From Microtetraspora sp. NBRC 16547 (lineage in GTDB: Bacteria > Actinomycetota > Actinomycetes > Streptosporangiales > Streptosporangiaceae), in contig NZ_BSSE01000007.1 in NCBI RefSeq assembly GCF_030268965.1, forward strand, positions 1 to 64,000: a stretch of DNA of 64,000 bases. The letters run 5' to 3'. The first letter of the stretch is position 1. Each line of letters begins with the position of its first letter. Below, piece after piece: positions 16,896 to 24,545 of the stretch. The notes beneath the pieces are model-generated. The model had not been told where the DNA came from, searched no databases, and saw only the letters and a program-made list of their open reading frames with translations. Made by a program: the position numbers and the translations under genes.

Positions 16896-17621
16896 GTGCG
16901 GAACGACGAGGACGCGGCGGTCGCGATTCACGGCGTCAGCGCGGGATACTCGCGGCGGACGGCCCTGCGCGAGATCACGGCCCGCATCCCGCGCTGTCGC
17001 GTGACCGCGGTGGTCGGCCCGAACGGCTCGGGGAAGTCCACGCTCCTGGGCGTGCTCGCCGGCGTCATCCGCCCGGTGTCCGGCTCCGTCGAACGGGCGA
17101 GCACACGACGTCCCGGCTTCGTCGTGCAGCGCAGCGCGGTCTCCGACAGCCTGCCGATCACGGTCAGGGAGGCGGTCGCGATGGGGCGATGGGCTCATCG
17201 CGGTCCGTGGCGGCGGCTGTCCGCGCGGGACCAGGCGGTCGTCGACGACTGCATGGCACGCCTCGGCGTTCTCGACCTGGCCGCGCGCCAGTTGGGCGCC
17301 CTCTCGGGAGGCCAGCGCCAGCGCGCCCTCGTCGCGCAGGGGCTCGCCCAGGAGCCCGACCTCCTCCTGCTGGACGAGCCGACGACAGGGCTCGACCTCG
17401 AAGCGCGGCGGTACGTCTCCGACGTGCTCGACGACATGACGGCGTGCGGCGTCACAGTGGTCCACGCGACGCACGATCTCGCCGCGGCGAGGCGTGCGGA
17501 CCACTGCCTGCTGCTCGATGACGGCCGGCTCGTCGCGGAAGGTTCGCCCGGCCAGATCCTGACCTCGGAGACCCTCGGACACCTCTGGGGGCCGACCCCC
17601 GGGAACGCGCTCGCCCCCTGA
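16896..17621 (+). CDS. aztA: Zinc ABC transporter ATP-binding protein (ZnuC/AztA family)
   Basis: This 241-residue ABC ATPase carries Walker A GPNGSGKST, the Q-loop region FVVQRSAVSD, signature LSGGQRQRALVAQ, Walker B LLLLDEPTTGLD and the H-loop VVHATHDL. It powers import through AztB. The GTG at 16896 (or 16893) is chosen because GGAGG at 16884-16888 precedes it; the earlier in-frame ATG at 16860 would place the Zur box inside the gene. Transcribed divergently from aztB and ending at the hairpin at 17638-17668. Confidence 0.92.
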   Translation: MRNDEDAAVAIHGVSAGYSRRTALREITARIPRCRVTAVVGPNGSGKSTLLGVLAGVIRPVSGSVERASTRRPGFVVQRSAVSDSLPITVREAVAMGRWAHRGPWRRLSARDQAVVDDCMARLGVLDLAARQLGALSGGQRQRALVAQGLAQEPDLLLLDEPTTGLDLEARRYVSDVLDDMTACGVTVVHATHDLAAARRADHCLLLDDGRLVAEGSPGQILTSETLGHLWGPTPGNALAP

Positions 17622-17637
17622 GGAAGGCACGGCGCGC

Positions 17638-17668
17638 CGCGCGGGGCCGGGAGCTCCGGCCCCGCGCG
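17638..17668. terminator. Bidirectional hairpin terminator
   Basis: A 13-bp G/C stem (17638-17650 with 17656-17668, loop GAGCT) lies between the convergent aztA and chitinase genes. Confidence 0.8.
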
Positions 17669-17705
17669 AAGGTCAGCGCGCGAAGGTCAGCCCGCGAAGG
17701 TCAGC
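17666..17705. repeat. Triplicated 14-bp tandem repeat at the chitinase gene end
   Basis: GCGAAGGTCAGC occurs at 17666, 17680 and 17694 with a 14-base period. The last copy includes the chitinase stop region, so slippage here may have moved or copied the gene end. Confidence 0.7.
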
Positions 17706-18771
17706 TCTGCCGCAGGGCGGGCATCGGGATGGGGACGGCGTAGGCCGTGGCACCGGCGCCCACTCCGCCCTCGCAGGAGTTCGGGGGCGCGGTGGTCACG
17801 CCACGGGTGGACGGGCGTTCGGCAGCCCAGAACATGTACCCGAGCAGGCCCGGGGTCGTGCCGGCGCCGTTCGGCGCGGCCGACCGGACGAACGATCCGG
17901 TGGAGTTCTGCAGGGAGGCGGCGAAGTCCGTGCACTCGGTCCGGACCTTGTTGCCCTCGGCGATGTAGAGCGACCCGGTGAACTTGGCCGGGGCCAGCGG
18001 CGGGATAGGCGGCGCGTACGTGGGCTTTCCGTCGATGTGCTCCTGCCAGTTGGCGACGGCTCCGGAGATGCTGGGCTGGCGGGCGGGCACCATCGCGTTG
18101 GCGTAGTCCAGGACCGGGGTGTCGGTGCGCAGCCAGTCCGCGGTCGCCTTCCGGCCGATGGCGATGAGCCAGCGGGCGCCGGCGGCGAGGTCGATGGTGA
18201 GCCGGGCCGCTTGGTCGGCGCCGCTCGCGTCGTACGGCAGGACGGCGCGGTAGGCGTCTATGAAGGACTGGAGTCCGGTGAGGTTCGGCCCGCTGTTCTC
18301 CTCGTAGTCGATCTCGATGCCGACGCCGAGCCGCCGGGCGACCTCGGCCGCGTTGCGGCCCAGTTGCGCGGCGTTCTCGGCCAGCGCGGTGTTCCAGGCG
18401 TCGGTGTACGTGATGCCGCCGATGGAGAGCATCACCCGGATGCCGCGGCTCGCGAAGTAGCTCACGATTCCGGGGGTCATGCCTCGTGGTACGCCGTCGA
18501 GGGTCTGGGCGTCGGTGGTCTTGCGCAGCAGCTTGACGGGGTGGACGAAGCTCAGCACCACGACGTTGACCGACGGGCGGCCGTCGCCGCGGTCGATCAG
18601 CCAGTGGTTCTTGGAGTCGAACTCGGCGGTGTCGCGGACGGCGCCCCAGACGCAGGCGTCGTCCCCGCAGTGCCAGGCGCCGTACACCTGGAGCGGGGTC
18701 GCCGCGGCCCCGGCGGGGGCGGGGAGGAGAAGGGGCAGGAGCAGACAGAGGAGTGCGGCCAGACGACGCAT
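17701..18771 (-). CDS. Secreted GH18 chitinase-like hydrolase
   Basis: This 356-residue exported enzyme has a Sec signal peptide (MRRLAALLCLLLPLLLPAPA, cleavage after AGAAA or nearby). The barrel carries the GH18 strand motifs: SIGG (MLSIGGITYTDAW) and the catalytic-strand sequence GIEIDYEE, in which D-Y-E stands for the usual D-x-E and the outer Asp of DxxDxDxE is altered. No chitin-binding module is attached. The SD GGAGGT lies 9 bases before the ATG at 18771. Chitin or peptidoglycan-type sugar hydrolysis is likely. It is transcribed in the same direction as, and 115 bases after, the amine oxidase gene, with a terminator between them. Confidence 0.82.
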   Translation of the reverse strand: MRRLAALLCLLLPLLLPAPAGAAATPLQVYGAWHCGDDACVWGAVRDTAEFDSKNHWLIDRGDGRPSVNVVVLSFVHPVKLLRKTTDAQTLDGVPRGMTPGIVSYFASRGIRVMLSIGGITYTDAWNTALAENAAQLGRNAAEVARRLGVGIEIDYEENSGPNLTGLQSFIDAYRAVLPYDASGADQAARLTIDLAAGARWLIAIGRKATADWLRTDTPVLDYANAMVPARQPSISGAVANWQEHIDGKPTYAPPIPPLAPAKFTGSLYIAEGNKVRTECTDFAASLQNSTGSFVRSAAPNGAGTTPGLLGYMFWAAERPSTRGVTTAPPNSCEGGVGAGATAYAVPIPMPALRQS

Positions 18772-18855
18772 GCCAATACCTCCGTACGCGGAGAAATTGG
18801 AAAGAAGGTTAACTTAAGATGGGCGTGCCGTCCCTGGCCGCGAGGACACAGCCTT

Positions 18856-18881
18856 CTCCCGGCCCCCGGAGGGGCCGGGAG
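18856..18881. terminator. Hairpin terminator after the oxidase gene
   Basis: An 11-bp stem CTCCCGGCCCC (18856-18866) pairs with 18871-18881 across a 4-base loop, just past the oxidase stop codon. Confidence 0.75.
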
Positions 18882-18886
18882 CCCGG

Positions 18887-20557
18887 TCAGGCGCGCAGTG
18901 CGGCGAGCACCTCCTGGGCGGCGCGCGCACCCTCGGTCGCGCCGCCGTCCATGTAGCCCTGGAAGTCGTAGGACGTGTGCTCTCCGGAGAGGTGCACGTT
19001 GCCCTGGGCGGTGCCCTCGTAGCCCCCGTACCTGTGCACGTAGCCGACGGGCCAGCACGCGTAGGCGCCCAGCGAGTAGGGGTTCTTGTGCCACGCCGAA
19101 AGCTGCGCGCGTCCTGTCCAGGCGGCCTTGGTGCCGGGGAAGACCTGGTCGACCTGGGTGAGCGTCGAGGCCACCAGCGAGCGGACATAGGGGTCGTCCG
19201 CGGTCGCGAACGGGGACGACGGTTCGAGCGCGCGGGCCAGCCTGCCGCCGCCGTACTGGATGAGGATGCCGGACGATCCCGCCTGCCCCTTGGTGGTGTC
19301 CCAGCACTGCTGGAAGGGCATGTCGGTGAAGCAGTCGCCCGCCGACACACCGGGCCAGGGACCTGTGCCGACCCACGGGCGACTGGAGAACTGCATGTTG
19401 AGCTTCGTGCAGTGCCCCATGCGGGCGTCGCGCAGCAGGCTGGTCATCCGGGTGTCGAACCCCGCTCTGGACAGGTCGAGACCCTGCAGGATGGGAAGCG
19501 GCACGGTGATGATCGTGTGGTCGGCGGTGACGGTCTTGGTGGTGCCTCCGTTGTCGAAGGTGAGGGTCTGCGTGCCGTCGGCGTTGGCCCGCACCGCCAG
19601 CAGCTTCCAGCCCATCTGGATCGACCCCGCGGGCAGCGAGGCGGCGATGGCGTTGGGAAGCTGGTCGTTGCCGCCGACAATGCGGTAGCGCTCGTCAGAG
19701 AGGCCCCAAACGTTGAAGTGCCCGGGGTTGGGCTGGTAGCCGAGCAGCAGGATGAGGGCGAGCGATGACTGGTCCACGGTGTCGGCGCCGTACTCCACGT
19801 TGTAGGCGACGTCGAGGAAACGGCCCAGGTTGGAGGAATGCCCGCCCGGCACGCGGGACTCGATCCATTCGTACAGGGACATGTTGTCCAGCGCGGTGCC
19901 CTCGGGCGTGGTGCGGTTCCACTTCACCTCACCGGCCGCCATGAGGTCGCGGTGGAGGGTCTGGTAGATCTCCTTGAAGTCCGCGTCAGCCTGGGCACGC
20001 GGGTAGTAGCCGCCGTCGAAGCGCAGGATCTCCGCGGAGCTGTTGGGCCCGGATCCGGCGAAGTCGACCGTGGACAGGCCGAATCGGCGGCACAGTCCGA
20101 GGGTCTTCTTGTGTCCCTGGTCGATCAGCTCGCCGCCGATCTCGGAGATCTGTCCCCCCGTCCACAGCGATCGCTGCGAGTACATGCGGCCACCGACCCG
20201 CGACGGGTTCGCCTCATAGACGATCGGCGTGGCCCCGGCGTCGCGCAGGGTCAGCGCGGCGGTCAGGCCGGCGATGCCCGCGCCGATCACGGCGACCCTG
20301 GCGGGCCGGGGCGGCTTGGCTGCTGCGGCGAGGACGTCGTCGGCGCGGGCCGGCCGTGGCAGCGCGGCGAACGCGGCCGCGCCGAGACCCACGACGGCGG
20401 CGCGCCGGAGCAACTCGCGCCGGGCGATGCCCCGCGGCTCGGCCGCGGCTTCGGCGCGCAGGCCGCGCAGTTCGTCGACGGGGATGCCCAACCTGCGGGC
20501 GTCGGCGTGTTCAGACGCCAGTCGCTGGAGCGCACGCAGTGAAGAGGTTCGGGCCAT
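18887..20557 (-). CDS. Tat-exported flavin amine/L-amino-acid oxidase
   Basis: This 556-residue FAD enzyme of the monoamine oxidase/L-amino-acid oxidase family oxidatively deaminates amines or amino acids, giving H2O2. A twin-arginine-type signal (RRELLRRAAVVGLGAAAFAA) lies near residues 46-65. The Rossmann motif VAVIGAGIAGLTAALTLRDA follows at about 87-106, then the GG-doublet region (ANPSRVGGRMYSQR). The FAD-binding C-terminal motif is VHLSGEHTSYDFQGYMDGG. AGGAGGAACA precedes the ATG at 20557. It sits with a chitinase-like gene but a terminator separates them. Secreted LAAO-type enzymes are often antimicrobial through peroxide; that role is inference here. Confidence 0.9.
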   Translation of the reverse strand: MARTSSLRALQRLASEHADARRLGIPVDELRGLRAEAAAEPRGIARRELLRRAAVVGLGAAAFAALPRPARADDVLAAAAKPPRPARVAVIGAGIAGLTAALTLRDAGATPIVYEANPSRVGGRMYSQRSLWTGGQISEIGGELIDQGHKKTLGLCRRFGLSTVDFAGSGPNSSAEILRFDGGYYPRAQADADFKEIYQTLHRDLMAAGEVKWNRTTPEGTALDNMSLYEWIESRVPGGHSSNLGRFLDVAYNVEYGADTVDQSSLALILLLGYQPNPGHFNVWGLSDERYRIVGGNDQLPNAIAASLPAGSIQMGWKLLAVRANADGTQTLTFDNGGTTKTVTADHTIITVPLPILQGLDLSRAGFDTRMTSLLRDARMGHCTKLNMQFSSRPWVGTGPWPGVSAGDCFTDMPFQQCWDTTKGQAGSSGILIQYGGGRLARALEPSSPFATADDPYVRSLVASTLTQVDQVFPGTKAAWTGRAQLSAWHKNPYSLGAYACWPVGYVHRYGGYEGTAQGNVHLSGEHTSYDFQGYMDGGATEGARAAQEVLAALRA

Positions 20558-20747
20558 GGGGGGTGTTCCTCCTGATCATTTTGCCGCAGCCCAGCCTGGA
20601 GATCCGGAGTCGTCGCGAGAAGCTGGCAACCTGTAGCTGATCACAGGAATCAATTGACATGACGGAGCGCGCCTCGCAGTCGGCGATGTGATAAGCGCGC
20701 GAGGCGAGAGCACCCCGACGTAGCCCCTGGCCGCTACCAACCCCGGC

Positions 20748-20924
20748 CTATTCCGGGGTGGGCTCCTCCACGTCGTCGGAGGCGTCCGCGCCCGGCACGT
20801 ACCAGCCCTGCCACGGGCCGTCCTCGGGATCGCCTTCGGCGTCCGGGGACTGGGCCAGCGGAGGCAGCCAGTCCAGATCCCCGCCACGCGGGGGCCGGCT
20901 ACCCGGTACCCAGATGTTCGTCAT
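20748..20924 (-). CDS. Small acidic tryptophan-rich protein, unknown function
   Basis: A 58-residue product with a clear SD (GGGGGAAGC directly before ATG 20924). It opens MTNIWVPGSRPPRGGDLDWL, then is rich in Asp, Glu, Pro and Gly with two more Trp in GPWQGWYVPGAD, ending in an acidic tail. There are no Cys, signal peptide or membrane segment. A small C/G hairpin (CCCCGG/CCGGGG, 20741-20758) covers the stop. It could be a small structural or regulatory protein, or a peptide precursor; no maturation enzyme is adjacent. I do not recognise a family. Confidence 0.5.
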   Translation of the reverse strand: MTNIWVPGSRPPRGGDLDWLPPLAQSPDAEGDPEDGPWQGWYVPGADASDDVEEPTPE

Positions 20925-21269
20925 TGCTTCCCCCAAACAGCGCTCGGTCGGACCCGGCCGCGAACCCGGCCCGTGCCGTACGGGCAGGCCGGGAACGGGC
21001 AGGCCGGGGCCTTCTCCGTCGTGCCCGCCGCTGCCCCCGTTCGCCCAGGTCAAACGCGGTTCCCCCGCGTACGGCCGGACACGTGCGCGTCCGCAGCGCG
21101 TCCGGGGCGCGTCCAGATCGACCGGCCGGCGCCGGGCGGGATGCTCGCGCGACTGGTCCAGACCACCTCGCCTCGGTCGGGGTTCCCCAGATGGGGCCGG
21201 CTTCCCGGATCGGGATTCGTCCTTTCGGCCGGCTCCGCGTGCGGGTGGAGCTCTCGTAGCCTCAACCGC
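20925..21269. other. Non-coding stretch carrying a copy of a kinase-gene promoter region
   Basis: No gene is supported in these 345 bases. The last ~90 bases resemble, in inverted orientation, the DNA upstream of the sensor kinase gene at 51182: shared blocks include CTTTCGGCCGG and CTCGTAGCCTC with similar spacing. Confidence 0.5.
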
Positions 21270-21338
21270 GTGAATGTTCGGGAGTGGCCGGCCGGGCGGG
21301 CCGGGATCGCGGCCGACGTCGGGCTCGGCGCCGTCGGG
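21270..21338 (+). pseudogene. Truncated 5' end of a NarL-type sensor kinase gene
   Basis: From GTG 21270, 23 codons encode VNVREWPAGRAGIAADVGLG and AVG, then stop matching at 21339 where the convergent aldolase gene ends. The start aligns with the kinase at 51182 (VNVPECLAKRARNASDIGLA), and the promoter regions also match. It is a broken paralogue whose remaining coding sequence has been lost at a junction with the aldolase gene. Confidence 0.5.
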
Positions 21339-21339
21339 T

Positions 21340-22170
21340 CTAGACCCCGCAGACCGTGCGGAGCAGGTGGGCGGTCGCGTCGATCATGCCGTCCCTGGCG
21401 GCCGCGAGGCGGGGCCGGGGGTCCGCGCCGGACGGGTTCTCCGCGAACGACCCGCTGATCGCCTCGGTGAAGGCCACGTTCAGCGCGGTACCGATGTTGA
21501 TCTTCTTCATGCCGGCCGCGACGGCCTGGCGCAGCTCGTCGTCGGGCACGCCCGAGGAGCCGTGCAGCACCAGCGGCACCGGCAGCGCCGCGCGCAGAGC
21601 CGCGATCAGCTCGTGGTCCAGCCGCGCGACGCGGGAGGTCATGGCGTGTGAGCTGCCGACCGCGACCGCGAGGGCGTCCACGCCGGTGGCGGAGACGAAC
21701 GCGGCGGCCTCGACGGGGTCCGTGCGGACCCCGGGCGCGTGCGCCCCGTCCTTCCCGCCCACCTCGCCGAGCTCGGCCTCCAGCCACAGGCCGTTCTCGT
21801 GCGCCCACTCCGCGGCGGCCTTCGTCCTGGCGACGTTCACCTCGTACGGATCCCGCGACGCGTCGTACATCACGGAGCTGAACCCGGTGTCGGCGGCCTG
21901 GTACATCAGCGCGTCGTCGGTCACGTGGTCGAGGTGGAGAGCGACCGGCACGGCGGAGGCGGCGGCGATGGCGCTCGCCGCGGCGGCGAGCGGGTGAAGC
22001 CGGCCGAGCCGGAACCGGACGGCGTTCTCGCTGACCTGCAGGATCACCGGAGCGCCCACCCGCTCGGCCGCCGCCGCGACGGCCTCGGCGTGCTCCAGGG
22101 TGATGATGTTGAACGCGCACACTCCGCCGGGGGCGGTCGCGACTATCGAGGCGGTCGTGGCGAGGGGCAT
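21340..22170 (-). CDS. Class II fructose/tagatose-bisphosphate aldolase
   Basis: This 276-residue zinc-dependent aldolase keeps the core motifs: the zinc/base region ALHLDHVTD near residue 80, EAELGEVGGKDG near 135, the second zinc ligand region SSHAMTSRVARLD, the third zinc ligand in LVLHGSSGVPDDEL, and the phosphate-binding INIGTALN. It cleaves a ketose-1,6-bisphosphate into DHAP and glyceraldehyde-3-phosphate. With the PfkB kinase upstream it would form a two-step route such as the tagatose-6-phosphate pathway (AgaY/GatY-like), though sequence alone cannot tell fructose from tagatose. Its start overlaps the kinase gene by 28 bases, so translation is coupled. Confidence 0.88.
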   Translation of the reverse strand: MPLATTASIVATAPGGVCAFNIITLEHAEAVAAAAERVGAPVILQVSENAVRFRLGRLHPLAAAASAIAAASAVPVALHLDHVTDDALMYQAADTGFSSVMYDASRDPYEVNVARTKAAAEWAHENGLWLEAELGEVGGKDGAHAPGVRTDPVEAAAFVSATGVDALAVAVGSSHAMTSRVARLDHELIAALRAALPVPLVLHGSSGVPDDELRQAVAAGMKKINIGTALNVAFTEAISGSFAENPSGADPRPRLAAARDGMIDATAHLLRTVCGV

Positions 22171-23066
22171 GTGATCTCCTGCAGGAAGTCGCGGTAGGCG
22201 GTCGGGTCGATGTCCCCGGCGACGGGGGAGAGGACGGCGGCGGCCGACATCGCGGCCGCGTCGGCGAGGGCGCGGGGCCAGTCGAGCGGTCCGGGCGACA
22301 GCAGCGCTCGGGCCAGTGCGGCGGCCACCGCGTCCCCCGCTCCGGTGGGGTTGCCCGACAGGCGCCGCGGCGGATGTACGGCCCAGGTTCCGTCGGGGGT
22401 GACGCCGAGCAGGCCGTCCGCGCCCCGGGAGACGACCACGGCGGCGGGCCCGGCGGCGAGCAGCCGCCGCGCGGCATCCTCGGCGGGGCCGGGCCCGGCC
22501 ACCCGGGCCAGCTCGGCGGCGTTCGGCTTGGCGATGTCGGGCCGCGCCGCGAGCCCGAGCCGGAGCGCCTCGTGGTCGGCGTCGAGCAGGACTCGCGCGC
22601 CGCGGGCCCGGGCGTCCGCGGTGAGCTCGGCGTAGGCGTCCGCGCCGATCCCCGGCGGCAGGCTGCCGGACAGCACGACGACCGCGGCGTCCCGGCACAG
22701 CTCGTGGAACAGGGCGCGGAACCGCCGCCACTCCCGTGGGGTGACGGCGGGGCCGGGCTCGTTGAACACCGTGGCGTCGCCGGACACCACCGTGACGGTC
22801 CGCCGGGACGTGCCCGCGATCGCGCCGAAGCGGGCCGCGATCCCGGCCCGGGAGAGATCGTCCGCGATCTCGGCTCCGGTGCCGCCGCCGACCAGCCCGG
22901 TGACGAGGACGTCGGCGCCGAGGGAAGCGAGCACGCGGGCCACGTTGACGCCCTTTCCTCCGGCTCGCTGGTGGACGGCGGTGACCCGGTGGCTGGAGTT
23001 CGGCACCAGCTCGTCCACCTCGTACGTCACGTCCAGAGCGGTGTTGAGGGTGACGGTGAGGATCAT
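22143..23066 (-). CDS. PfkB-family hexose-phosphate kinase (1-phosphofructokinase/tagatose-6-phosphate kinase type)
   Basis: This is a 307-residue ribokinase-fold kinase. It begins MILTVTLNTALDVTYEVDEL, the signature start of LacC/FruK proteins, with GGKGVNVARVLASLG near residue 38 and the anion-hole/catalytic motif NPTGAGDAVAAAL near 250. It phosphorylates a hexose phosphate at the expense of ATP to give the bisphosphate used by the aldolase encoded next. The ATG at 23066 fits the family start; the upstream extension has no similarity. It diverges from the DeoR regulator gene, and TGCGCAA at 23128-23134 in the shared promoter is a candidate operator half. Confidence 0.88.
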   Translation of the reverse strand: MILTVTLNTALDVTYEVDELVPNSSHRVTAVHQRAGGKGVNVARVLASLGADVLVTGLVGGGTGAEIADDLSRAGIAARFGAIAGTSRRTVTVVSGDATVFNEPGPAVTPREWRRFRALFHELCRDAAVVVLSGSLPPGIGADAYAELTADARARGARVLLDADHEALRLGLAARPDIAKPNAAELARVAGPGPAEDAARRLLAAGPAAVVVSRGADGLLGVTPDGTWAVHPPRRLSGNPTGAGDAVAAALARALLSPGPLDWPRALADAAAMSAAAVLSPVAGDIDPTAYRDFLQEITCPSPRPPR

Positions 23067-23200
23067 GTCGCGAACCCGGCCTCCTGATGCGTATTTCTGT
23101 GCACAATATGCCATTAGCAATCAAATATGCGCAAGCCGGAGGTCGGATACGCTTCGCGGAGCGAGAACGGCGGAAGCGGCGAAGAGGCGAGGAGACCCCC

Positions 23201-23986
23201 ATGTCGAGCCATGAACGGTGGAACGCGCTGCTCGCGATCCTGGCCAGGGACGGCAAGGTCGAGGTGGACGCCGTGGCCGTCGAGCTCGGCGTGTCGGCCG
23301 CCACCATCAGGCGCGACCTCGACCACCTGAGCCGCCAGCAGATGCTGACGCGGACCCGGGGCGGCGCCGTCGCCGGAGCGATCTCCTACGACCTTCCGCT
23401 GCAGTACAAGGCGGCCCGGCACGCCCCGGAGAAGCATCGCATCGCCACGGCCGCGGCGGCGCTGCTCCCGCCCGGATCGATCGTGGGGCTGAATGGCGGG
23501 ACCACCACCACCGAGGTCGCCCGGTCCCTCGCCAGCCGCGCGGACCTCGACCGGCAGGGCGGCGAGCCGAGCGTCACCGTGGTGACGAACGCGCTCAACA
23601 TCGCCAACGAGCTCGTGGTCCGCAGGCACGTCAAGATCGTGGTGATCGGAGGCGTCGCGCTGCCCGCGTCGTACGAGCTGATCGGTCCGCTCGCGGACGG
23701 TGTCCTGCGCGAGATCTCACTCGACTTCGCGATCCTTGGCGTGGACGCGCTCGACCCGGAGGGCGGCGCGTTCGCCCATCACGAGGGCGAGGCGGGCATC
23801 AACCGGCTCATGGCCTCGCGGGCCGGACGGGTGATCGTCGTCGCCGACTCCTCGAAGCTCGGCGTCCGGGCATTCGCGCGGATCTGCCCGTGCTCCGCCA
23901 TCGACACCCTGGTCACCGACCGGGACGCCCCCGCCGACATGGTCCAGCGGTTCCGGGACGCCGGCGTCGAGGTGGTCCAGGCCTGA
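23201..23986 (+). CDS. DeoR-family transcriptional repressor of the sugar operon
   Basis: This 261-residue regulator has an N-terminal HTH (VELGVSAATIRRDLDHLSRQ) and the DeoR sensor domain (LNGGTTTTEVARSLASR phosphate-sugar loop; VTNALNIANEL; IGGVALPASYELIGPLA; VVADSSKLG). The ATG at 23201 has AGGAGA eight bases upstream. Such AgaR/FruR-like proteins release DNA on binding a phosphorylated sugar. It is divergent from the kinase-aldolase pair and co-directional with the ABC importer, so it likely controls both. TGCGCAA motifs occur in both promoter regions. Confidence 0.9.
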   Translation: MSSHERWNALLAILARDGKVEVDAVAVELGVSAATIRRDLDHLSRQQMLTRTRGGAVAGAISYDLPLQYKAARHAPEKHRIATAAAALLPPGSIVGLNGGTTTTEVARSLASRADLDRQGGEPSVTVVTNALNIANELVVRRHVKIVVIGGVALPASYELIGPLADGVLREISLDFAILGVDALDPEGGAFAHHEGEAGINRLMASRAGRVIVVADSSKLGVRAFARICPCSAIDTLVTDRDAPADMVQRFRDAGVEVVQA

Positions 23987-24017
23987 TCCGCACCCCGCGC
24001 CGCCTGATGCGGGGTCG

Positions 24018-24061
24018 CAGCGGGGTCACAGCGGGGTCACAGTGGGGTCCCAGTGGGGTCA
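24018..24061. repeat. Four tandem 11-bp repeats
   Basis: Units CAGCGGGGTCA, CAGCGGGGTCA, CAGTGGGGTCC and CAGTGGGGTCA follow each other directly after the DeoR gene. There is no coding or hairpin potential; the function is unknown. Confidence 0.8.
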
Positions 24062-24172
24062 CCGCACGCCTCTCGCTTCACGTGATCGCGCGATCCTGGA
24101 TCGTGGCGCGTGACTGTATGTGTGCTTTTGGCATAGCCTGATAGCTCATATACGAGCAATATGGGGCTAGTG

Positions 24173-24188
24173 TGCGCAACATTGCGCA
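24173..24188. promoter_or_regulatory. Inverted repeat, candidate DeoR operator
   Basis: TGCGCAA and TTGCGCA arms are separated by CA (16 bp in all). The half-site TGCGCAA also occurs at 23128-23134 between the kinase and DeoR genes, so a shared regulator is plausible. No direct evidence. Confidence 0.45.
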
Positions 24189-24364
24189 TCGCGGTGCCCG
24201 CTGTTGGGCCACCTGTGGCTGCCGTGCGGCCATGATGCGGTCACTGTGTGGTCATGGTGCGGTCGCTGTGCGCATTTCCCTCGAATGGGGGCGGGGGCGG
24301 CTCCGGGGTGGTGCCCGGTGGATGTGTCCGGCCGGGGCGCCGCCGCCTCCGAGTGCGGCCTGCC

Positions 24365-24376
24365 CGGTATAGACCG
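24365..24376. promoter_or_regulatory. DasR-like (dre) box 1
   Basis: CGGTATAGACCG resembles the core of the GntR-family DasR site (TGGTCTAGACCA), with one change inside the core. Confidence 0.45.
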
Positions 24377-24419
24377 CCGCCGTTTTCCCGAAGTCCCTTC
24401 GTTGTAAATCCGATATTTG

Positions 24420-24433
24420 CCGGTATAGACCGG
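24420..24433. promoter_or_regulatory. DasR-like (dre) box 2
   Basis: CCGGTATAGACCGG is palindromic except for one central pair and repeats box 1 with longer arms. Confidence 0.5.
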
Positions 24434-24502
24434 CCCTTTGCCTCCTGTTTACCCTTGGCTCCCAAGTCGCATGTACGCGGCTTATCCGCTGTTCGGCTCT
24501 CA

Positions 24503-24518
24503 ACCGGTACAGACCAGT
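24503..24518. promoter_or_regulatory. DasR-like (dre) box 3, next to the importer start
   Basis: ACCGGTACAGACCAGT differs at three of 16 positions from the dre-type sequence ACTGGTCTAGACCAGT. It lies 27 bases before the ATG of the binding-protein gene, a position suited to repression. Confidence 0.55.
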
Positions 24519-24545
24519 CATCCCCAAAGCAAGGTGGTATTCGTG

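Larger units (their letters stand above)
23987..24545. other. Long regulatory region upstream of the sugar importer
   Basis: There is no gene in these 559 bases. The region holds four 11-bp tandem repeats at 24018-24061 (CAGCGGGGTCA type), a roughly 21-bp imperfect direct repeat near 24232-24275, the palindrome at 24173-24188 and three GGTATAGACC-type boxes. The density of repeats suggests several regulators act here. Confidence 0.55.
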
